From contig NC_044916.1 in the NCBI RefSeq assembly GCF_003576645.1, positions 9,646,762 to 9,710,761 of the forward strand: a DNA stretch of 64,000 nucleotides, in the 5' to 3' direction. The position numbers and the translations under genes were made by a program. The notes beneath the pieces were generated by a model. The model saw only the letters and a program-made list of their open reading frames with translations. It was not told the DNA's origin and searched no databases. This document shows positions 1 to 11,469 of this stretch, piece by piece; position 1 is the stretch's first letter, and each line of letters opens with the position of its first letter. The stretch is from Ipomoea triloba (Eukaryota; Streptophyta; Magnoliopsida; Solanales; Convolvulaceae).

Positions 1-1289
1 TTCCAATGCTCAAACTGAACAGAACAGATGTTGAGAATCTAACTCTCTGCAGTGGAGAAAAACAGAATTTAGTATCACATAGCCATGATACATTCTTATA
101 ATTGTGCTTTGCTTTCATGGCTCCTACTATAAAGGTTTAAGTTCTGTAATTACCATAAAATCTCAAAATGGTTTATACAACACAGTAAAATAATTGTTGA
201 AGCACAAAATAAAAATAAAAATTAAAAAAATCCAGGCAATTGATAGTTCTAAATAAGCAAAAAGAAAACATGATGGAAGCAAATGCTATACCTTGAGATT
301 GGTATCAAAAGCAGATGCCAGAGTAGCAGTGTAGATGCACCTGCAAAGTCGTCCAAGCCCATCTTTCAAGACCCAATTGAGTGCAGCTGCAGATGGAAGT
401 GAATGAGAATAGCCAACCCCAATTGCTCGAAACATTGCCTAGATAGAATTCACAAATCAAGAATAGTCATAAGAACCAATTCTCATCAAAGCTGCAGGAC
501 ACTTGGGATTTATGATTTATGAAAGCACTTAACATTAAAACAGAAAATCCTAACCATCATATCACATTCCCTGTTATGAAATACACAACCATATTTCCGT
601 TCCTTTTCTTATTATACTTAGCCTGATAAGGGCATAGCAAAACTAAATAGTCTATTTTGAAACCACAAAAATCACTGCTAACAAGTAGGTATGCACTCAA
701 ATTCCCAACTCAACTGCATCATCTAAGCTAAAAATCCAAGAATTTAAACTCTATAACTTCGCGGTACTAATCAAGAATTGAAACAGCTGGAGTAAAAAGG
801 AGATACCTGCGTAGCGAGAACTTGAAGAGCAGAACTGAAAACTCTATGTACGAACTTCCATTTCACATATTCCAAGTAATTCTCACTAACCTCCTTTGGA
901 AGGAAGAAATTCCTTACAGCAGAGCCATACACGCGAACCAATCTTTGAAAACCTTGCTCGAAATTAAGACAGAAGTCCGATAAAGTGAGTGAGTTTCCGT
1001 CAAGAGATACCAATTTGAGCTCATTCCCGTCCCAACAGTACTGGGAGATGCCACTGGGCTGGCGAATTATTACTGGAAGACGCGAAGGAGCGAACGGGAA
1101 GTCTAGATTGAAGTCCTCTTCTTCTCCAAAGCAGCACCCGAAGTTCACAGGGGTCTTGAGAGAATTCGTGGTAGTGAAGGGTTTAAGAGAGGTTGTGGAG
1201 TTAGAGAGGAAGGATAGCTTATGAGATGGGATGTGGGTTTTTTGTGGAATCCATGGGTATCGAGCGTGAATATGTAAGGTGGATTGCAT
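1..1289 (-). CDS. RUS4: ROOT UV-B SENSITIVE 4-like protein (DUF647), 5' part, three exons visible
   Basis: Exons read on the minus strand are 1289-807, 438-292 and 46-1; the gene continues off the left edge. Junctions are GT-AG and keep phase: exon 1 ends ...VLATQ, exon 2 reads AMFRAIGVGYS...LASAFDTNLK, exon 3 starts RVRFSTSVLFSLSIG. The first ~75 residues are Ser/Thr-rich and basic, consistent with a plastid transit peptide. The DUF647 block begins near residue 110 (LVRVYGSAVRNFFLPKEVSENY). RUS proteins are plant DUF647 proteins; RUS1/RUS2 act in UV-B and vitamin B6 physiology and Arabidopsis RUS4 is reported to matter for anther development. The YVKWKFVHRVFSSALQVLATQ block matches RUS4 best from memory. 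Start is the first ATG of the long open frame. Family assignment is firm; the RUS4 subtype is likely. Confidence 0.86.
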
Positions 1290-1983
1290 TGAAAGTTGAT
1301 AGACTGGGAAGAGTGTAAGCTGGAGAAATCTTCTTGAGTTTTGTGTTCAAAAGTTGAGAAGAAGCTTGCTCCACAGAATTTGGTTGAATTTCGTGTTCTT
1401 CCTTTCTTGGAATTTTAATCCCATCATCAACCTACTGATATTACTCTCCTATTCTTCTTTCAGAATGAGAAACAGAGACTCTGTTGGATGTTTTTCTGTT
1501 TTATATTTTTTAAAATTGATTTTGGACTTGTGTTCTAGGGTTGAGTGGAACATATAGACACACGAAAGCTTATGAAAAGGGGTTATCGGGCCGCAAATTA
1601 TGCTCCACCTTGCTTTGCGAATCAAACTTATATATTGTATGCACGTTGAATGGTGTATTTTTAATATTGAAAGAATTGTAAACTTTCAGAATGTAAATTG
1701 TGTTTATAAGTCAAAACACATAACAACGGCCTTAAATTTTAAAAAGAATAAATTGTGTATTTTTAGTATCGAAATTGCATGTAGTATTTGAAAGGAACTT
1801 GTGAATATAAACAAGGTAATCAATTACATATATGTTAACATTGTGTGTTTGTAATATACAAATTGTGAATTTTTAAAAAGTAATTATGATTATTTAGTAT
1901 GTAAATTGTGTAATGGTCCACATTGAAAGGTGGACATAGGTGCACTTCAATTTCTACTTTTTTTTTTTTTCAGGGAAGTATAT
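1290..1983. other. AT-rich spacer upstream of the RUS4-like gene
   Basis: This holds the promoter side of the minus-strand RUS4-like gene. I see no convincing open frame, RNA gene or transposon end. Short open frames here have no family signature. Confidence 0.5.
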
Positions 1984-2765
1984 GTAGTGTATTATTATTA
2001 TTAGATTAGTAATTTTAATCTATAATTATATTACGAATATGAAAATAAGGAATAATATATTGTATTAAGAATTGTATTACCATATTTTAATAAACAATTG
2101 TTGTACGAATATGAATTGTCTTACTATATTTTATAATATTACGCAAACATTAATAGTATATGAGTGTTTTTGGCGAAAAGTTAAAATGATGGATTTTGTT
2201 TTTATTAATAGTATAGATATAGATTAGGTTAGAAATATATGTACTGTATTATTACGATTAGTAATTTTAATATAGAATTGTATTACGAATAGGAAATAGG
2301 AAAGAATATATTGTATTATGAATTGCATTGCCGTATTTTAGTGTACAATTGTAGTATGAATAGGAATTGTATTATCATGTACTTTACACTATTACGCAAA
2401 CCTGAATAGTATATAAGTGTTTTGTGCGGAAAATTAAAATGGAGGAATTTGTTTTTATTAATAATATAGATAGATTACGTTGCAGGGGAATACATATATA
2501 TGTATATATATATATATATGTACTGTATTATTACGATTAGTAATTTTAATCTAAAATTATATTACGAATAGGAAAGTAAGAAAGAATATATTTTATTAAG
2601 AATTGTATTACCATATTTTAATGTACAATTGTAGTATGAATATGAATTGTATTACCGTATTTTACAATATTACGCAAACCTTATAGTATAGGAGTGTTTT
2701 AGACGGAGAGTTAACATGGAGAATTTTGTTTTTATTAATTAAATAGTATAGATATAGATTATATT
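1984..2765. repeat. Three tandem copies of a ~260-bp AT-rich unit
   Basis: Each unit begins TGTA(C/G)TGTATTATTA and carries the landmarks AGTAATTTTAAT, ATTACGAATA, TATTACGCAAAC and GGATTTTGTTTTTATTAAT-like text. Copies start near 1984, 2241 and 2520. The spacing differs (257 and 279 bp) partly because unit 3 is preceded by a TA microsatellite at about 2490-2519. The copies are diverged, so the array is not young. Confidence 0.6.
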
Positions 2766-3316
2766 CCTGAATGAGAACGATATAATGATTCACGTGAGGA
2801 TATGTCTAAATTACTACACTTTCAAAATTAAAAATTTTGTATAATTACAATTATTTCACCACAATTTAAATTGATTTTAATTTAAACACGTACTATTGAT
2901 TTTGGATTTTGATAGTTTTTATTAGTCTACCGTACACGCTCGCACATGATGTAACTTGTACACACATACACACAATTGAATATTAGGTACCGAATAAGTT
3001 ATCTTCTATTGTTAACCAAACTTACCACGAGCATTATTTTGCGACTCAAACTTATTTCAAATTAGATTATTAACTATATGAATTTGTCATATATATTAAA
3101 ATTTGGGAAAGCCAATATTCGGCATTAGTTGATGTGTTGAGTTTCATGCATGTTGTCATGTTGTGTGTATGCATTAATTTATTGTGTTTGTTTATTAATA
3201 TTATTTATTAGTTTGAAAATTACCATATATGAAATAAATCTTTTGGGCAAGAAATGAAAATTGATATTATCAAAGTGAAAATAATTCTAATATGTAACTA
3301 ACAAGTTTTCAACAAA

Positions 3317-3398
3317 GTTGATATGTCCGAGTGGTTAAGGAGACAGACTTGAAATCTGTTGGGCTTTGCCTGCGCAGGTTCGAATCCTGCTGTCGACG
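3317..3398 (+). tRNA. trnS-UGA: tRNA-Ser (anticodon UGA)
   Basis: The 82-nt sequence folds as a class II tRNA. The acceptor arms GTTGATA and TGTCGAC pair with two G-U wobbles, with discriminator G at 3398. The D-arm box A reads GAGTGGTTAAGG. The anticodon stem CAGA/TCTG encloses loop CTTGAAA, with TGA at 3350-3352. A long variable arm (GGGCTTTGCCTGC) is typical of tRNA-Ser, and the T arm has box B GGTTCGAATCC. Upstream CAA (3312-3314) fits plant tRNA genes. The closest TTTT run is about 40 nt downstream. No intron. It looks functional. Confidence 0.93.
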
Positions 3399-3414
3399 CT
3401 GGAGGCCTAAGCCA

Positions 3415-3608
3415 TTTACTTGGCTATTGTATAACCATTTTAACAATTTGTGAAAAACAAATTAAATTATGGGCTGAGTCAAATCATTACTGCACCTCGT
3501 TGAACACTTCTACCCAACTGCAGCTCTTCGCCTACTTTTACTTGGCTATTGTATAACCATTTTAACAATTTGTAAAAAACAAATTAAATTATTGGCTGAG
3601 TCAAATCA
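3415..3608. repeat. Pair of 72-bp direct repeats just 3' of the tRNA gene
   Basis: Segments 3415-3486 and 3537-3608 are nearly identical (TTTACTTGGCTATTG...GCTGAGTCAAATCA), offset by 122 bp. The first copy starts 17 bp after the tRNA. I do not recognise the family. Confidence 0.75.
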
Positions 3609-3620
3609 ACGTTTACTAAA

Positions 3621-3939
3621 TTTTAAAACGAAAAATTACATTTTTGGTCCTTCAGTTATACTCATGGTACAAACATAGTTCATGAGTTATATGAGTGATC
3701 ATATTTAACTCCTAAGTTATGTACGGAGTGACGATTTTAGTCTCTCAAGGACTATTTTTATCACCAATTTTACACTTAATAAAGTGATTGATTTGGTCAT
3801 TCAAAGACTAAAATCTACTCCATACATAACTTAGGGGTTAAAGATGGTCATACATATAACTAAGCGACTAAGTCTGTATCACGGATTCATGGGTATAATT
3901 GAAGGACCAAAAATGCAATTTTTTTTTTCATTTTAAAAT
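3621..3939. mobile_element. MITE with ~45-bp terminal inverted repeats
   Basis: The left end TTTTAAAACGAAAAATTACA followed by TTTTTGGTCCTTCAGTTATAC mirrors the right end (TATAATTGAAGGACCAAAAA then TGCAATTTT...TTTTAAAA). The inner parts also pair loosely (ACTCCTAAGTTATGTACGGAG versus CTCCATACATAACTTAGGGG). No coding capacity. This is a foldback MITE; I could not define a clean target duplication. Confidence 0.65.
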
Positions 3940-4019
3940 AAGAATTTAAAAAATAACAATAAAAACTTTAACTAAAAGAATATATCTTGTGTGAGACGCT
4001 GAGACCTTCTTATGTAAGA

Positions 4020-4045
4020 CATACATACATACATACATACATACA

Positions 4046-4102
<57 letters not shown>

Positions 4103-4696
4103 NNNNNNNNNNNNNNNNNNNNNNNNNNNNNNNNNNNNNNNNNNNNNNNNNNNNNNNNNNNNNNNNNNNNNNNNNNNNNNNNNNNNNNNNNNNNNNNNNN
4201 NNNNNNNNNNNNNNNNNNNNNNNNNNNNNNNNNNNNNNNNNNNNNNNNNNNNNNNNNNNNNNNNNNNNNNNNNNNNNNNNNNNNNNNNNNNNNNNNNNNN
4301 NNNNNNNNNNNNNNNNNNNNNNNNNNNNNNNNNNNNNNNNNNNNNNNNNNNNNNNNNNNNNNNNNNNNNNNNNNNNNNNNNNNNNNNNNNNNNNNNNNNN
4401 NNNNNNNNNNNNNNNNNNNNNNNNNNNNNNNNNNNNNNNNNNNNNNNNNNNNNNNNNNNNNNNNNNNNNNNNNNNNNNNNNNNNNNNNNNNNNNNNNNNN
4501 NNNNNNNNNNNNNNNNNNNNNNNNNNNNNNNNNNNNNNNNNNNNNNNNNNNNNNNNNNNNNNNNNNNNNNNNNNNNNNNNNNNNNNNNNNNNNNNNNNNN
4601 NNNNNNNNNNNNNNNNNNNNNNNNNNNNNNNNNNNNNNNNNNNNNNNNNNNNNNNNNNNNNNNNNNNNNNNNNACATACATACATACATACATACA

Positions 4697-4757
<61 letters not shown>
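4020..4757. repeat. (CATA)n(TA)n microsatellite on both sides of an assembly gap
   Basis: The left flank (4020-4102) runs CATA repeats into TA repeats. The right flank (4674-4757) repeats exactly that order. Long apparent reading frames across this stretch are only the translated simple repeat plus Ns. Confidence 0.9.
4103..4673. other. Assembly gap, 571 Ns
   Basis: Run of N inside a microsatellite; true content and length are unknown. Confidence 0.99.
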
Positions 4758-4761
<4 letters not shown>

Positions 4762-4775
4762 ATGTGGCCGCGATT

Positions 4776-4951
4776 TCCCGTGCGGTTTACACCACTCAAT
4801 GTTAAGAAATGCACTACTCATTAGTAAGAAATGCACCACACAAATATACATTATTAGGTACACATCACCAAAAACACACCACTCATTGTGGTGCATTTCG
4901 TAACATTGAGTGGTGCATTTTTTAACATTGAGTAGTGTAAACCGCACGGCC
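4776..4951. mobile_element. Small foldback MITE
   Basis: The arm CCGTGCGGTTTACACCACTC followed by AATGTTAAGAAATGCAC faces its inverted copy (ATTTTTTAACATTGAGTAGT then GTAAACCGCACGG). Further in, GTGGTGCATTT and AAATGCACCAC also pair, so the whole segment can form one long hairpin. No coding capacity. Confidence 0.65.
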
Positions 4952-5040
4952 GTGTATATATATGGTTCACGTAGCACTGGTCAACACAATAATTTGCCTT
5001 GTTACTGTCTCCCAAATATGTTGTAATAGAATCATTAATC

Positions 5041-5563
5041 AAATCTTATTTTATTTGTTGGTTATGAATAATTAATTTGATAATAACTCACATATTGAAG
5101 TCCAATAAATTTCACCAGCAATTGTAGGTATGATATTTAGAATTTTGTTCAAAGTGTCCATCACTCGACATTACCACGTCTGCAGTGCTCAACCAACCAT
5201 ACTATAGGAACAACATTAACTACGGAGTAATATTTACTTCCATTGACGTGGGGAATTCATATTTCATACACTAACTTCAGATCACGTCGTGGGATCGAAT
5301 CCCATTGCAATCATCAAACATTAATGTTGATCAAGATAATCATTTAAAATTGCACTGAAAAAGTTATATATCCTTTTCAATAAAATATTCGTAATCGAGG
5401 GTTTGACAAATGGGTGACAGATAAAAATTAGTATTCTTAGTTTACCTTCTAAGCAAAACTATATTAAAAATTAGGCACTATCATCTTCTTTATTAAATAC
5501 TCAAATAGGAGAAGCTGTCCTAGCGTTGTTATCTTATAATTAGTGTTATGACTTGTCGCCTTC
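5041..5563. other. AT-rich spacer without recognisable genes
   Basis: I see no coding, RNA or transposon signature in this stretch. Confidence 0.4.
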
Positions 5564-5656
5564 TGAGCAATGTTATGTTTAAAATTCAAGCTATTGAGCA
5601 ATGTTATGTTTAAAATTCAAGCTATTGAGCAATGTTATGTTTAAAATTCAAGCTAT
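5564..5656. repeat. 31-bp tandem repeat, three copies
   Basis: The unit TGAGCAATGTTATGTTTAAA plus ATTCAAGCTAT occurs three times head to tail (3 x 31 = 93 bp) without visible mismatch. It is a minisatellite suitable as a length marker. Confidence 0.9.
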
Positions 5657-6026
5657 AGTTTCATTTATAAAACGTGAGATAAATCTCAGCATTTATGGCC
5701 TATAAAAAATGATTGTTACCAATTGATCATAGTAAATCAACAATCGCAATTGAGCAATTAAGAGATGGAGCAATGGATAAAGAAAGAGTGAATTTGCAGG
5801 AAATACACTTAGCTCAATCAAAATTGTGATCCACAATCCAAGCTTCAAGCAATCAAGAGAAAGTCTCCTAGCTTCAAGGCAATTTGTAAAGTCGGTCGTT
5901 CTTGAAAACCTAGAGAGTTTTCTCTCTACAATTGAAGTACAATTAAGTGCAGTAGCTAAAAGTAAAAACCTAAACTAAAAAACAAAAGTCTTCTTTCTAA
6001 GTCCCTTAATCAACCTTAAATACTAA

Positions 6027-6328
6027 GGGTGTGTTTGGTTCGCACATGAAAATCGGAATCGGAAAGGGTATCAAATACTTGGTAATGGTAATGGGTTTTG
6101 GTGAAAGTATTTTGCATGTTTGGTAGTAGGGTAGAATGAGAATGATTATTAATAGTTGGGGAAGAAATGATGAAGGGAAATGAAACCCTTATTTAATAAG
6201 GGTATGTGTTTTTCAATTAATGGGGTATTCCAAACCCATAGTAGTATTCTAAAAACCTTTCAACCAAAACAATAATAATCACTTTGATACCCATACCTTA
6301 TACCAAAACCTCTCAACCAAACACAACC
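6027..6328. mobile_element. Tourist-like (PIF/Harbinger) MITE with TAA target duplication
   Basis: The ends GGGTGTGTTTGGTT and AACCAAACACAACC are inverted copies with one mismatch. The 302-bp element is flanked by TAA on both sides (6024-6026 and 6329-6331), the 3-bp duplication expected for PIF/Harbinger elements. No open frame inside. Confidence 0.75.
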
Positions 6329-6654
6329 TAAATCTTTGCTGCTTGTACCAACACTTGCACACTTGTGACACCTCGCATGCATCCTTCTGAAAATTCCTTC
6401 GCCTCATTGCAAGCTCGTGGAAAGCTTTGTGCAAGTTTCTACTAATATCTCCACGAACCTATGCACGCACGTGGAAGTCCTTATGCAACTTTCTTCCAAG
6501 ATCTCCATATATGCACACGCCCACGATCGTGCAAGGCGTGGCACAACATTCTACCAATACTTCTACAATTACTTGCACAGTTGTGCATGGCGTGGTACAC
6601 GGGGCCACTTTAGACCATCTTTGATTTAAGCGCCAAATCTGATCTAATTGCTAA

Positions 6655-7307
6655 GGGGTGTATTCAATCACGACTTTCATGAACTTTTAAATATTTTTAA
6701 AGTGATGAATTTTAATTGACTTTTGTAAAGTTTTTGTAAACTTTCCTAGAATCTTTTAAACTTTTATAAACTTTGTAAGAGTTTATAAATATCCATAGAA
6801 CAAACATTTATAGATTTTTAAAAACTTTTTCATATTAAAAAGTTTACAAAAGTCATTAAAACTCTAAATTGAATACACCCTCACAAACATTCCATAACTT
6901 CTATTAATATATTATCTATAAATTAGTGCATTGTAGAAATTAAAAAAAAAATTGATGTCACAAAAATAGAGTATATTATTCATAAAGAAAATATAATCAA
7001 TTTTTATAAATATAACCAATAAAAATATTTCTTGAACTAATGAAACAACTAATGTTGAGTAATATAATTATCAAAATGTTTAGAATGAAAACGTACAAAT
7101 TTTCCTTCAAAAAAAAAAAGTACGAATTAAAATATTCATCTTGTTAGTACAAAAAAAAAAAGTACGAATTAAAATATTCATCTTGTTAGTACAATTATCT
7201 TTGATTGGCATTGGTTTATTTTTACCTTTACTCTTTTCTTGATGAGTATCTCCCATTTATAATTACTATAAAATAAATAAAGAATCTCTTAAAAAATTCA
7301 ACTTAAT

Positions 7308-7350
<43 letters not shown>

Positions 7351-7963
7351 AACATACAATTATATAAAATTATAAACATATTAATTAACTAAAATTTAAA
7401 AATTATAAATTATAAAAAATTTGCTGCAACCAGCAGCAACTTGCTGCTGCTGCGAGCTGCTGTTCGTTCGCAACAGATTCTTGTTGCTGCGATCGCAGCA
7501 ATTTTTTTAGCTGCGATCGCAGCAATTATTTTGTTGTGATGGTAACAAAAAATTTGCTTGAACATAAAAAAAAAATTTGTGAAAGATTTGATACGTACCG
7601 TAAAATTAATGGAAAATTTGCCTAGTTTAGATAGAGGAAAAAAAGTTTGCAGAGAATATTGAAAAGTTTGTGGTTGGAGGGTTGGATTTCATCTATTTAT
7701 ATTAATGAAGAGAAAGTCTATAGAAATCCTATTCTGACAGAGTTTGTGAAAGTCAGTAACTTTTTGAATACCAGTAGACTTTTAATAACTCTATAAAAGT
7801 CTGAATCGAATACCTGTATACTTTTAAAGAGTTTTGAAAAGTTTGAATTGAATACATGTATACTTTTAAAGAGTTTATAAAAGTCTAAATTGAATACCAC
7901 CAAACTTTTAAAGTTGATAAAAGTATTTAAAAGTTCATGAAAGTCGTGATTGAATACACCCCC
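6655..7963. mobile_element. 1.3-kb non-autonomous PIF/Harbinger-like TIR element
   Basis: Inverted ends of ~45 bp are nearly identical: the left end is GGGGTGTATTCAATCACGAC followed by TTTCATGAACTTTTAAATA, and the right end is its reverse complement. TAA flanks both sides (6652-6654, 7964-7966). Inside are a second internal copy of the terminal motif (AATTGAATACACCC near 6870), a 42-bp direct duplication (about 7090-7180), a TA microsatellite (about 7309-7346) and a GCTGCGATCGCAGC-rich hairpin region (about 7430-7525). Only shadow frames exist, so it would depend on a transposase elsewhere. Confidence 0.7.
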
Positions 7964-8945
7964 TAAATTAGCCCCAAAGTCCTATAAAACATCAAATGCA
8001 CTCACTATTTATAAGTCCATGTGCCGAATTTATGCCATTTAGAGCCAATTAACACAACATCCAAGTACAAAAGACACCAAAAAAGCACAAAACAACCCCA
8101 ATTTAACCCAATAAATAATGTATCTTTGTCACTTATAATGTGGCAATTCCTAATTCTAATTCTTGTTTAATTGATCATGAGAGTGACCATTTAACTAGAA
8201 TATGGGTGCTACCGAACAAAGCTTTAGGTAAACTGCTCGTATTCGTGTTTGGTAAGTGTTCATTTATTAAGGTAAACGAACATAAATGAACAAATTCTAG
8301 AGCTAGGTTAATAAACGAACAAACCAAGATCTTTCGTATGAAATACTATGATGAAAAGAGATTTCCTATCTATATACCTAATAGAAACGAGGGCACCTTC
8401 ATTCGTCGTGGGTACCATGGTGGTCATAAAAAGATATCATCGAGGGATTTTACTTTATAATGAATCCATTAATTCTATATGACTTGTTTTTAGTTCAAGC
8501 CTATTATAGAATAAACTTTTTCAAGCCTTTCTCACTTCGAAATCCGAAGGGAGATAAAACCTAACAAGGATATAGAAAGTAAAGAGGAAAAGGCATGAAG
8601 ATATGATAGCTTCTTTATGATCTAACATTCTTGCGTCTGAACATTTGTAGGCTTGTTTGCTAAGAGCTCATGAATAAGCCCATTTGTGTTTGTTTAATAA
8701 TATTCATGAACAAGCTCATTTAGTGTTCGATTAATAATGTTCACGAACAAGCTTGTTGAGTGTTCATTTAATAATGCCAACTCAAGCATAGGTCCATGAA
8801 TTGATATATCGAGTCAATCTAGTTTCAAAACTCAACACCAAATTGTACTTTTGCTTACAAAGAATTTAGCTCAAACCTAAACCGCCAATGTTTCATGGTA
8901 GAAATTGAATCACCATTCTCTTGCTGTAAAGTGGAAAGAAGCTAA

Positions 8946-9088
8946 GATGCCCGCATGGGTAGCTCAACTGGTTGAAGTTTGAGAGTGAGGGGAGAGCAAA
9001 AGTCTAGCATCTGCCTTAAGTTGAGTTACCATGCTTTGTCGGATCCTTGGGATGGGGAATATTCAACCTTTTGGGAGAAGAAGAAAAA
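8946..9088 (+). mobile_element. Probable tRNA-derived SINE
   Basis: A box-A-like motif GGGTAGCTCAACTGG lies at the 5' end, and the body ends in an A-rich tail (GAAGAAGAAAAAAA). AAGCTAA occurs directly before (8939-8945) and after (9089-9095), consistent with a 7-bp target duplication. I could not find a convincing box B, so it may be a decayed copy. Confidence 0.45.
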
Positions 9089-9370
9089 AAGCTAATTCTT
9101 ATCTTTATTGTTGAGTAACTTATAAAGAGTATACCAACTTTGTACCTGTGTAACTAGGGAGTAATTGTTTTGAACAACTACGAATGCTTGAATAAATGAC
9201 ATTTATTGTGTATTATTATATTAAATACACATACAGTTAATAACAACTTAACAACTCAACAACTTGCATTTAAATAATGAGTACAAGGAATTCAATATAT
9301 TGGTTAAATCTTATAACTACATACAGATGGATACATATATAGCATTATTTTACTTTTACTTTTTACTTTA

Positions 9371-10828
9371 TCAATGATGAAGGGGATGAACATCTTGAAG
9401 CTTCTTCTCTACCCATGAAGGAGACAAAACAGGACTATGTTCAAACTTCATCTTCGTTTTCGAGTCGCCTGCACCATCACCTTCTTCACTATTATTATTA
9501 TTATTATCCTCTAAACAACCTCTCTTCTCCTCGCCCGCCTCGGGCAAAACCTTAATTCTCCAAACCTTAAACGTTTGATCCAAGCTGGCACTGTAAACCA
9601 AGAATCCCATCACATATTTCTCAATCTCCAAGGAAACAGCCAAGCATTTCACCGGGCCTCTGTGGGCATCTAGCACGGCAAGGCACTCGTGGAAGTAGCT
9701 CCCTTCTTCTCTTCTCCACACCCTAATTGTGGTGTCCTCGGAGCCACTGAACACCAGCTTCTCGATGGCAACTAAGCATAGGACGGCGAATCTATGGCCT
9801 TGCAAGAACCCGCCGTGGTTAAACCGGCCCGACATCTTCTCCTTTTCCCAGAAATTTATGAACCCGTCCGAGGAGCCCGAGTAGAGGAAGCATGAGGAAG
9901 TGGTTAGGCTTAGGGCGAGTGCGTTGACCGGGGAGGGTTGGAATTTTAGTGTCATGGTGAGAGTGTGGGAGCTTTGTCCGTACACTCGTCGCCAGATCTT
10001 GACGGAGCCGTCTAAGGAGCAGGAGAAGACGCAGCCGTCGTCCTGGTTGACCACGACGGCGTTCACGTTGTCCTCGTGCGCGTGAAACGAGTCAACGCAA
10101 CGCCCGCTCGACACTGCCCACACTTTAACCGTCTTGTCCCACGACCCGGTGTAGAGAAGGCCTCCCGCGTGGTAATACGCCATGCAAGAAACGCAATCCT
10201 TGTGGTGCTGACCCGAGGCGCCCCTGGCCCTGGAGAAGATGGAAAAGGATGAGCCCTTTTTAGGCAGGACGGCGATTTTCTTAGCCTGGAAATGAGAATA
10301 ATTCTTCTCCAGACTACTACTACTCGCTACGCTCCAGGCCCGGACCTTGTGATCCTTATGGGACGTGAAAAGGGTGTTCCCGTAGGCCAGCATCGCGCGC
10401 ACGTCGCCGCAACGGGCCTTGATATAGCCGCGCTCCATGCAGTCCGGTTGGCGCCACGCGCGGATCCGGCTGCTCTCGGAGCCCGTGAACACCAGCCCTT
10501 TGGAGATGGCTACGGAATGGATGATCCCGTCTTGGCGGTGGAGCGAGGTGATGCAGTGGTAGAGGAGGGAGGGGGAGGGGGTTTGGAGGGGGGAAAGGGT
10601 CCAAGGAGATTCCGGGCTAGGGGGTGGGATTAGTGAATACATAGTGGCAATACTTGAAGGCGGGCTGCTAATTTGAAGCTGTTGTTGTTCATGATCGCAC
10701 AATTCTTGAATGGATTTGTAGGATAGATTGTGATGATTGGGTGGAGATAATGATGATTGTGTGGAATTTTTCTCTTCATCCATGAAGCTATGGAGAGTTC
10801 TTCTTTTGCCATAGCACTCCATGTTCAT
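9371..10828 (-). CDS. WD40-repeat protein, JINGUBANG-like, intronless
   Basis: A single 485-residue open frame. Seven WD40 repeats follow a Ser/Pro-rich N-terminus of about 95 residues. They end near LVFTGSESSRIRAW, LFTSHKDHKVRAW, LLYTGSWDKTVKVW, VFSCSLDGSVKIW, FLYSGSSDGFINFW, LVFSGSEDTTIRVW and LVYSASLDQTFKVW. The GH...WD-type spacing and the SGSWDK(T)VKVW block match the plant JINGUBANG group, whose founding member negatively regulates pollen germination in Arabidopsis; paralogues differ in expression, so the precise role is open. The C-terminal ~45 residues are Glu/Asn-rich and low complexity. The coding part is much GC-richer than its surroundings. The first ATG of the frame is used. A G-box CACGTG lies at 10914-10919, about 85 bp upstream. 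Minus-strand AATAAA near 9203 may serve polyadenylation. Confidence 0.9.
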   Translation of the reverse strand: MNMECYGKRRTLHSFMDEEKNSTQSSLSPPNHHNLSYKSIQELCDHEQQQLQISSPPSSIATMYSLIPPPSPESPWTLSPLQTPSPSLLYHCITSLHRQDGIIHSVAISKGLVFTGSESSRIRAWRQPDCMERGYIKARCGDVRAMLAYGNTLFTSHKDHKVRAWSVASSSSLEKNYSHFQAKKIAVLPKKGSSFSIFSRARGASGQHHKDCVSCMAYYHAGGLLYTGSWDKTVKVWAVSSGRCVDSFHAHEDNVNAVVVNQDDGCVFSCSLDGSVKIWRRVYGQSSHTLTMTLKFQPSPVNALALSLTTSSCFLYSGSSDGFINFWEKEKMSGRFNHGGFLQGHRFAVLCLVAIEKLVFSGSEDTTIRVWRREEGSYFHECLAVLDAHRGPVKCLAVSLEIEKYVMGFLVYSASLDQTFKVWRIKVLPEAGEEKRGCLEDNNNNNSEEGDGAGDSKTKMKFEHSPVLSPSWVEKKLQDVHPLHH

Positions 10829-11469
10829 GCTGGATACGATGGATGGGGGGAATATAATGTAAGAAGTGATAGCAATATTTCATTAGAGATATAAATAAAG
10901 GGTCTTGCGATTTCACGTGCATGCACTCAAATAATGTCGTCATTGTAAATTATTAATATTTCTTGTAGACAAGCTAATTAATCGCCTATTCATTGCTTCT
11001 CTTTATTAGAATATAATGCGCATCTAACATATTTAATGATTATAAATAACTTGTTAATGTTTCACATGCATTTTGTAGACAAGCTAATTCATCGCCTATT
11101 GATTATATTGTTTCTATTTATTAGAATGCACATCTAACATATTTAATGATTATAAATCATTAACTTGTTTTCTTAAGGTTGCTCCATACCCAAAGTCAAG
11201 TACTGAGCCTTTAACGGTGGATGGTTAAAAACGAATAAGTCATTTTCACTGAACCACGCTCCAAGATAATGATTATAAATAACTTTCTTCCATAGCTATG
11301 GCACTTACAAAATGTTATTTAGATAAAGTTCCATTTTTAGAGATTATCTAAAGAAACACTTTACTCATGTCCACGGCAGGCTTAGTAGATTTTTCCATCC
11401 ATACATTCTCACCATTAGTCGTTTTGAAGGTAGTAAATAATTCGCGTTGGAATAAATATGTCTAGCCGC
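10829..11469. other. Spacer upstream of the WD40 gene
   Basis: It contains an imperfect ~95-bp direct repeat: segments around 10968-11060 and 11076-11165 share GTAGACAAGCTAATTMATCG and ATTAGAATRYAATGCRCATC-like text. Otherwise only a possible promoter with the CACGTG motif. No gene seen. Confidence 0.45.

Noticed and set aside
3946..4977. Long open frames on both strands across the first N gap
   Set aside because: They consist of translated CATA/TA microsatellite plus unknown residues; not coding.
8330..8640. Segment that looked possibly organelle-derived (RNEGTF, RRGYHGGHKK-like translation, CCTTCGGATTTCGAAG text)
   Set aside because: I could not match it to a specific plastid or mitochondrial gene from memory, so transfer is not claimed.
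10292..10633. 113-codon plus-strand frame and an 82-codon minus-strand frame inside the WD40 gene
   Set aside because: Shadow frames of a GC-rich coding region; no family features of their own.
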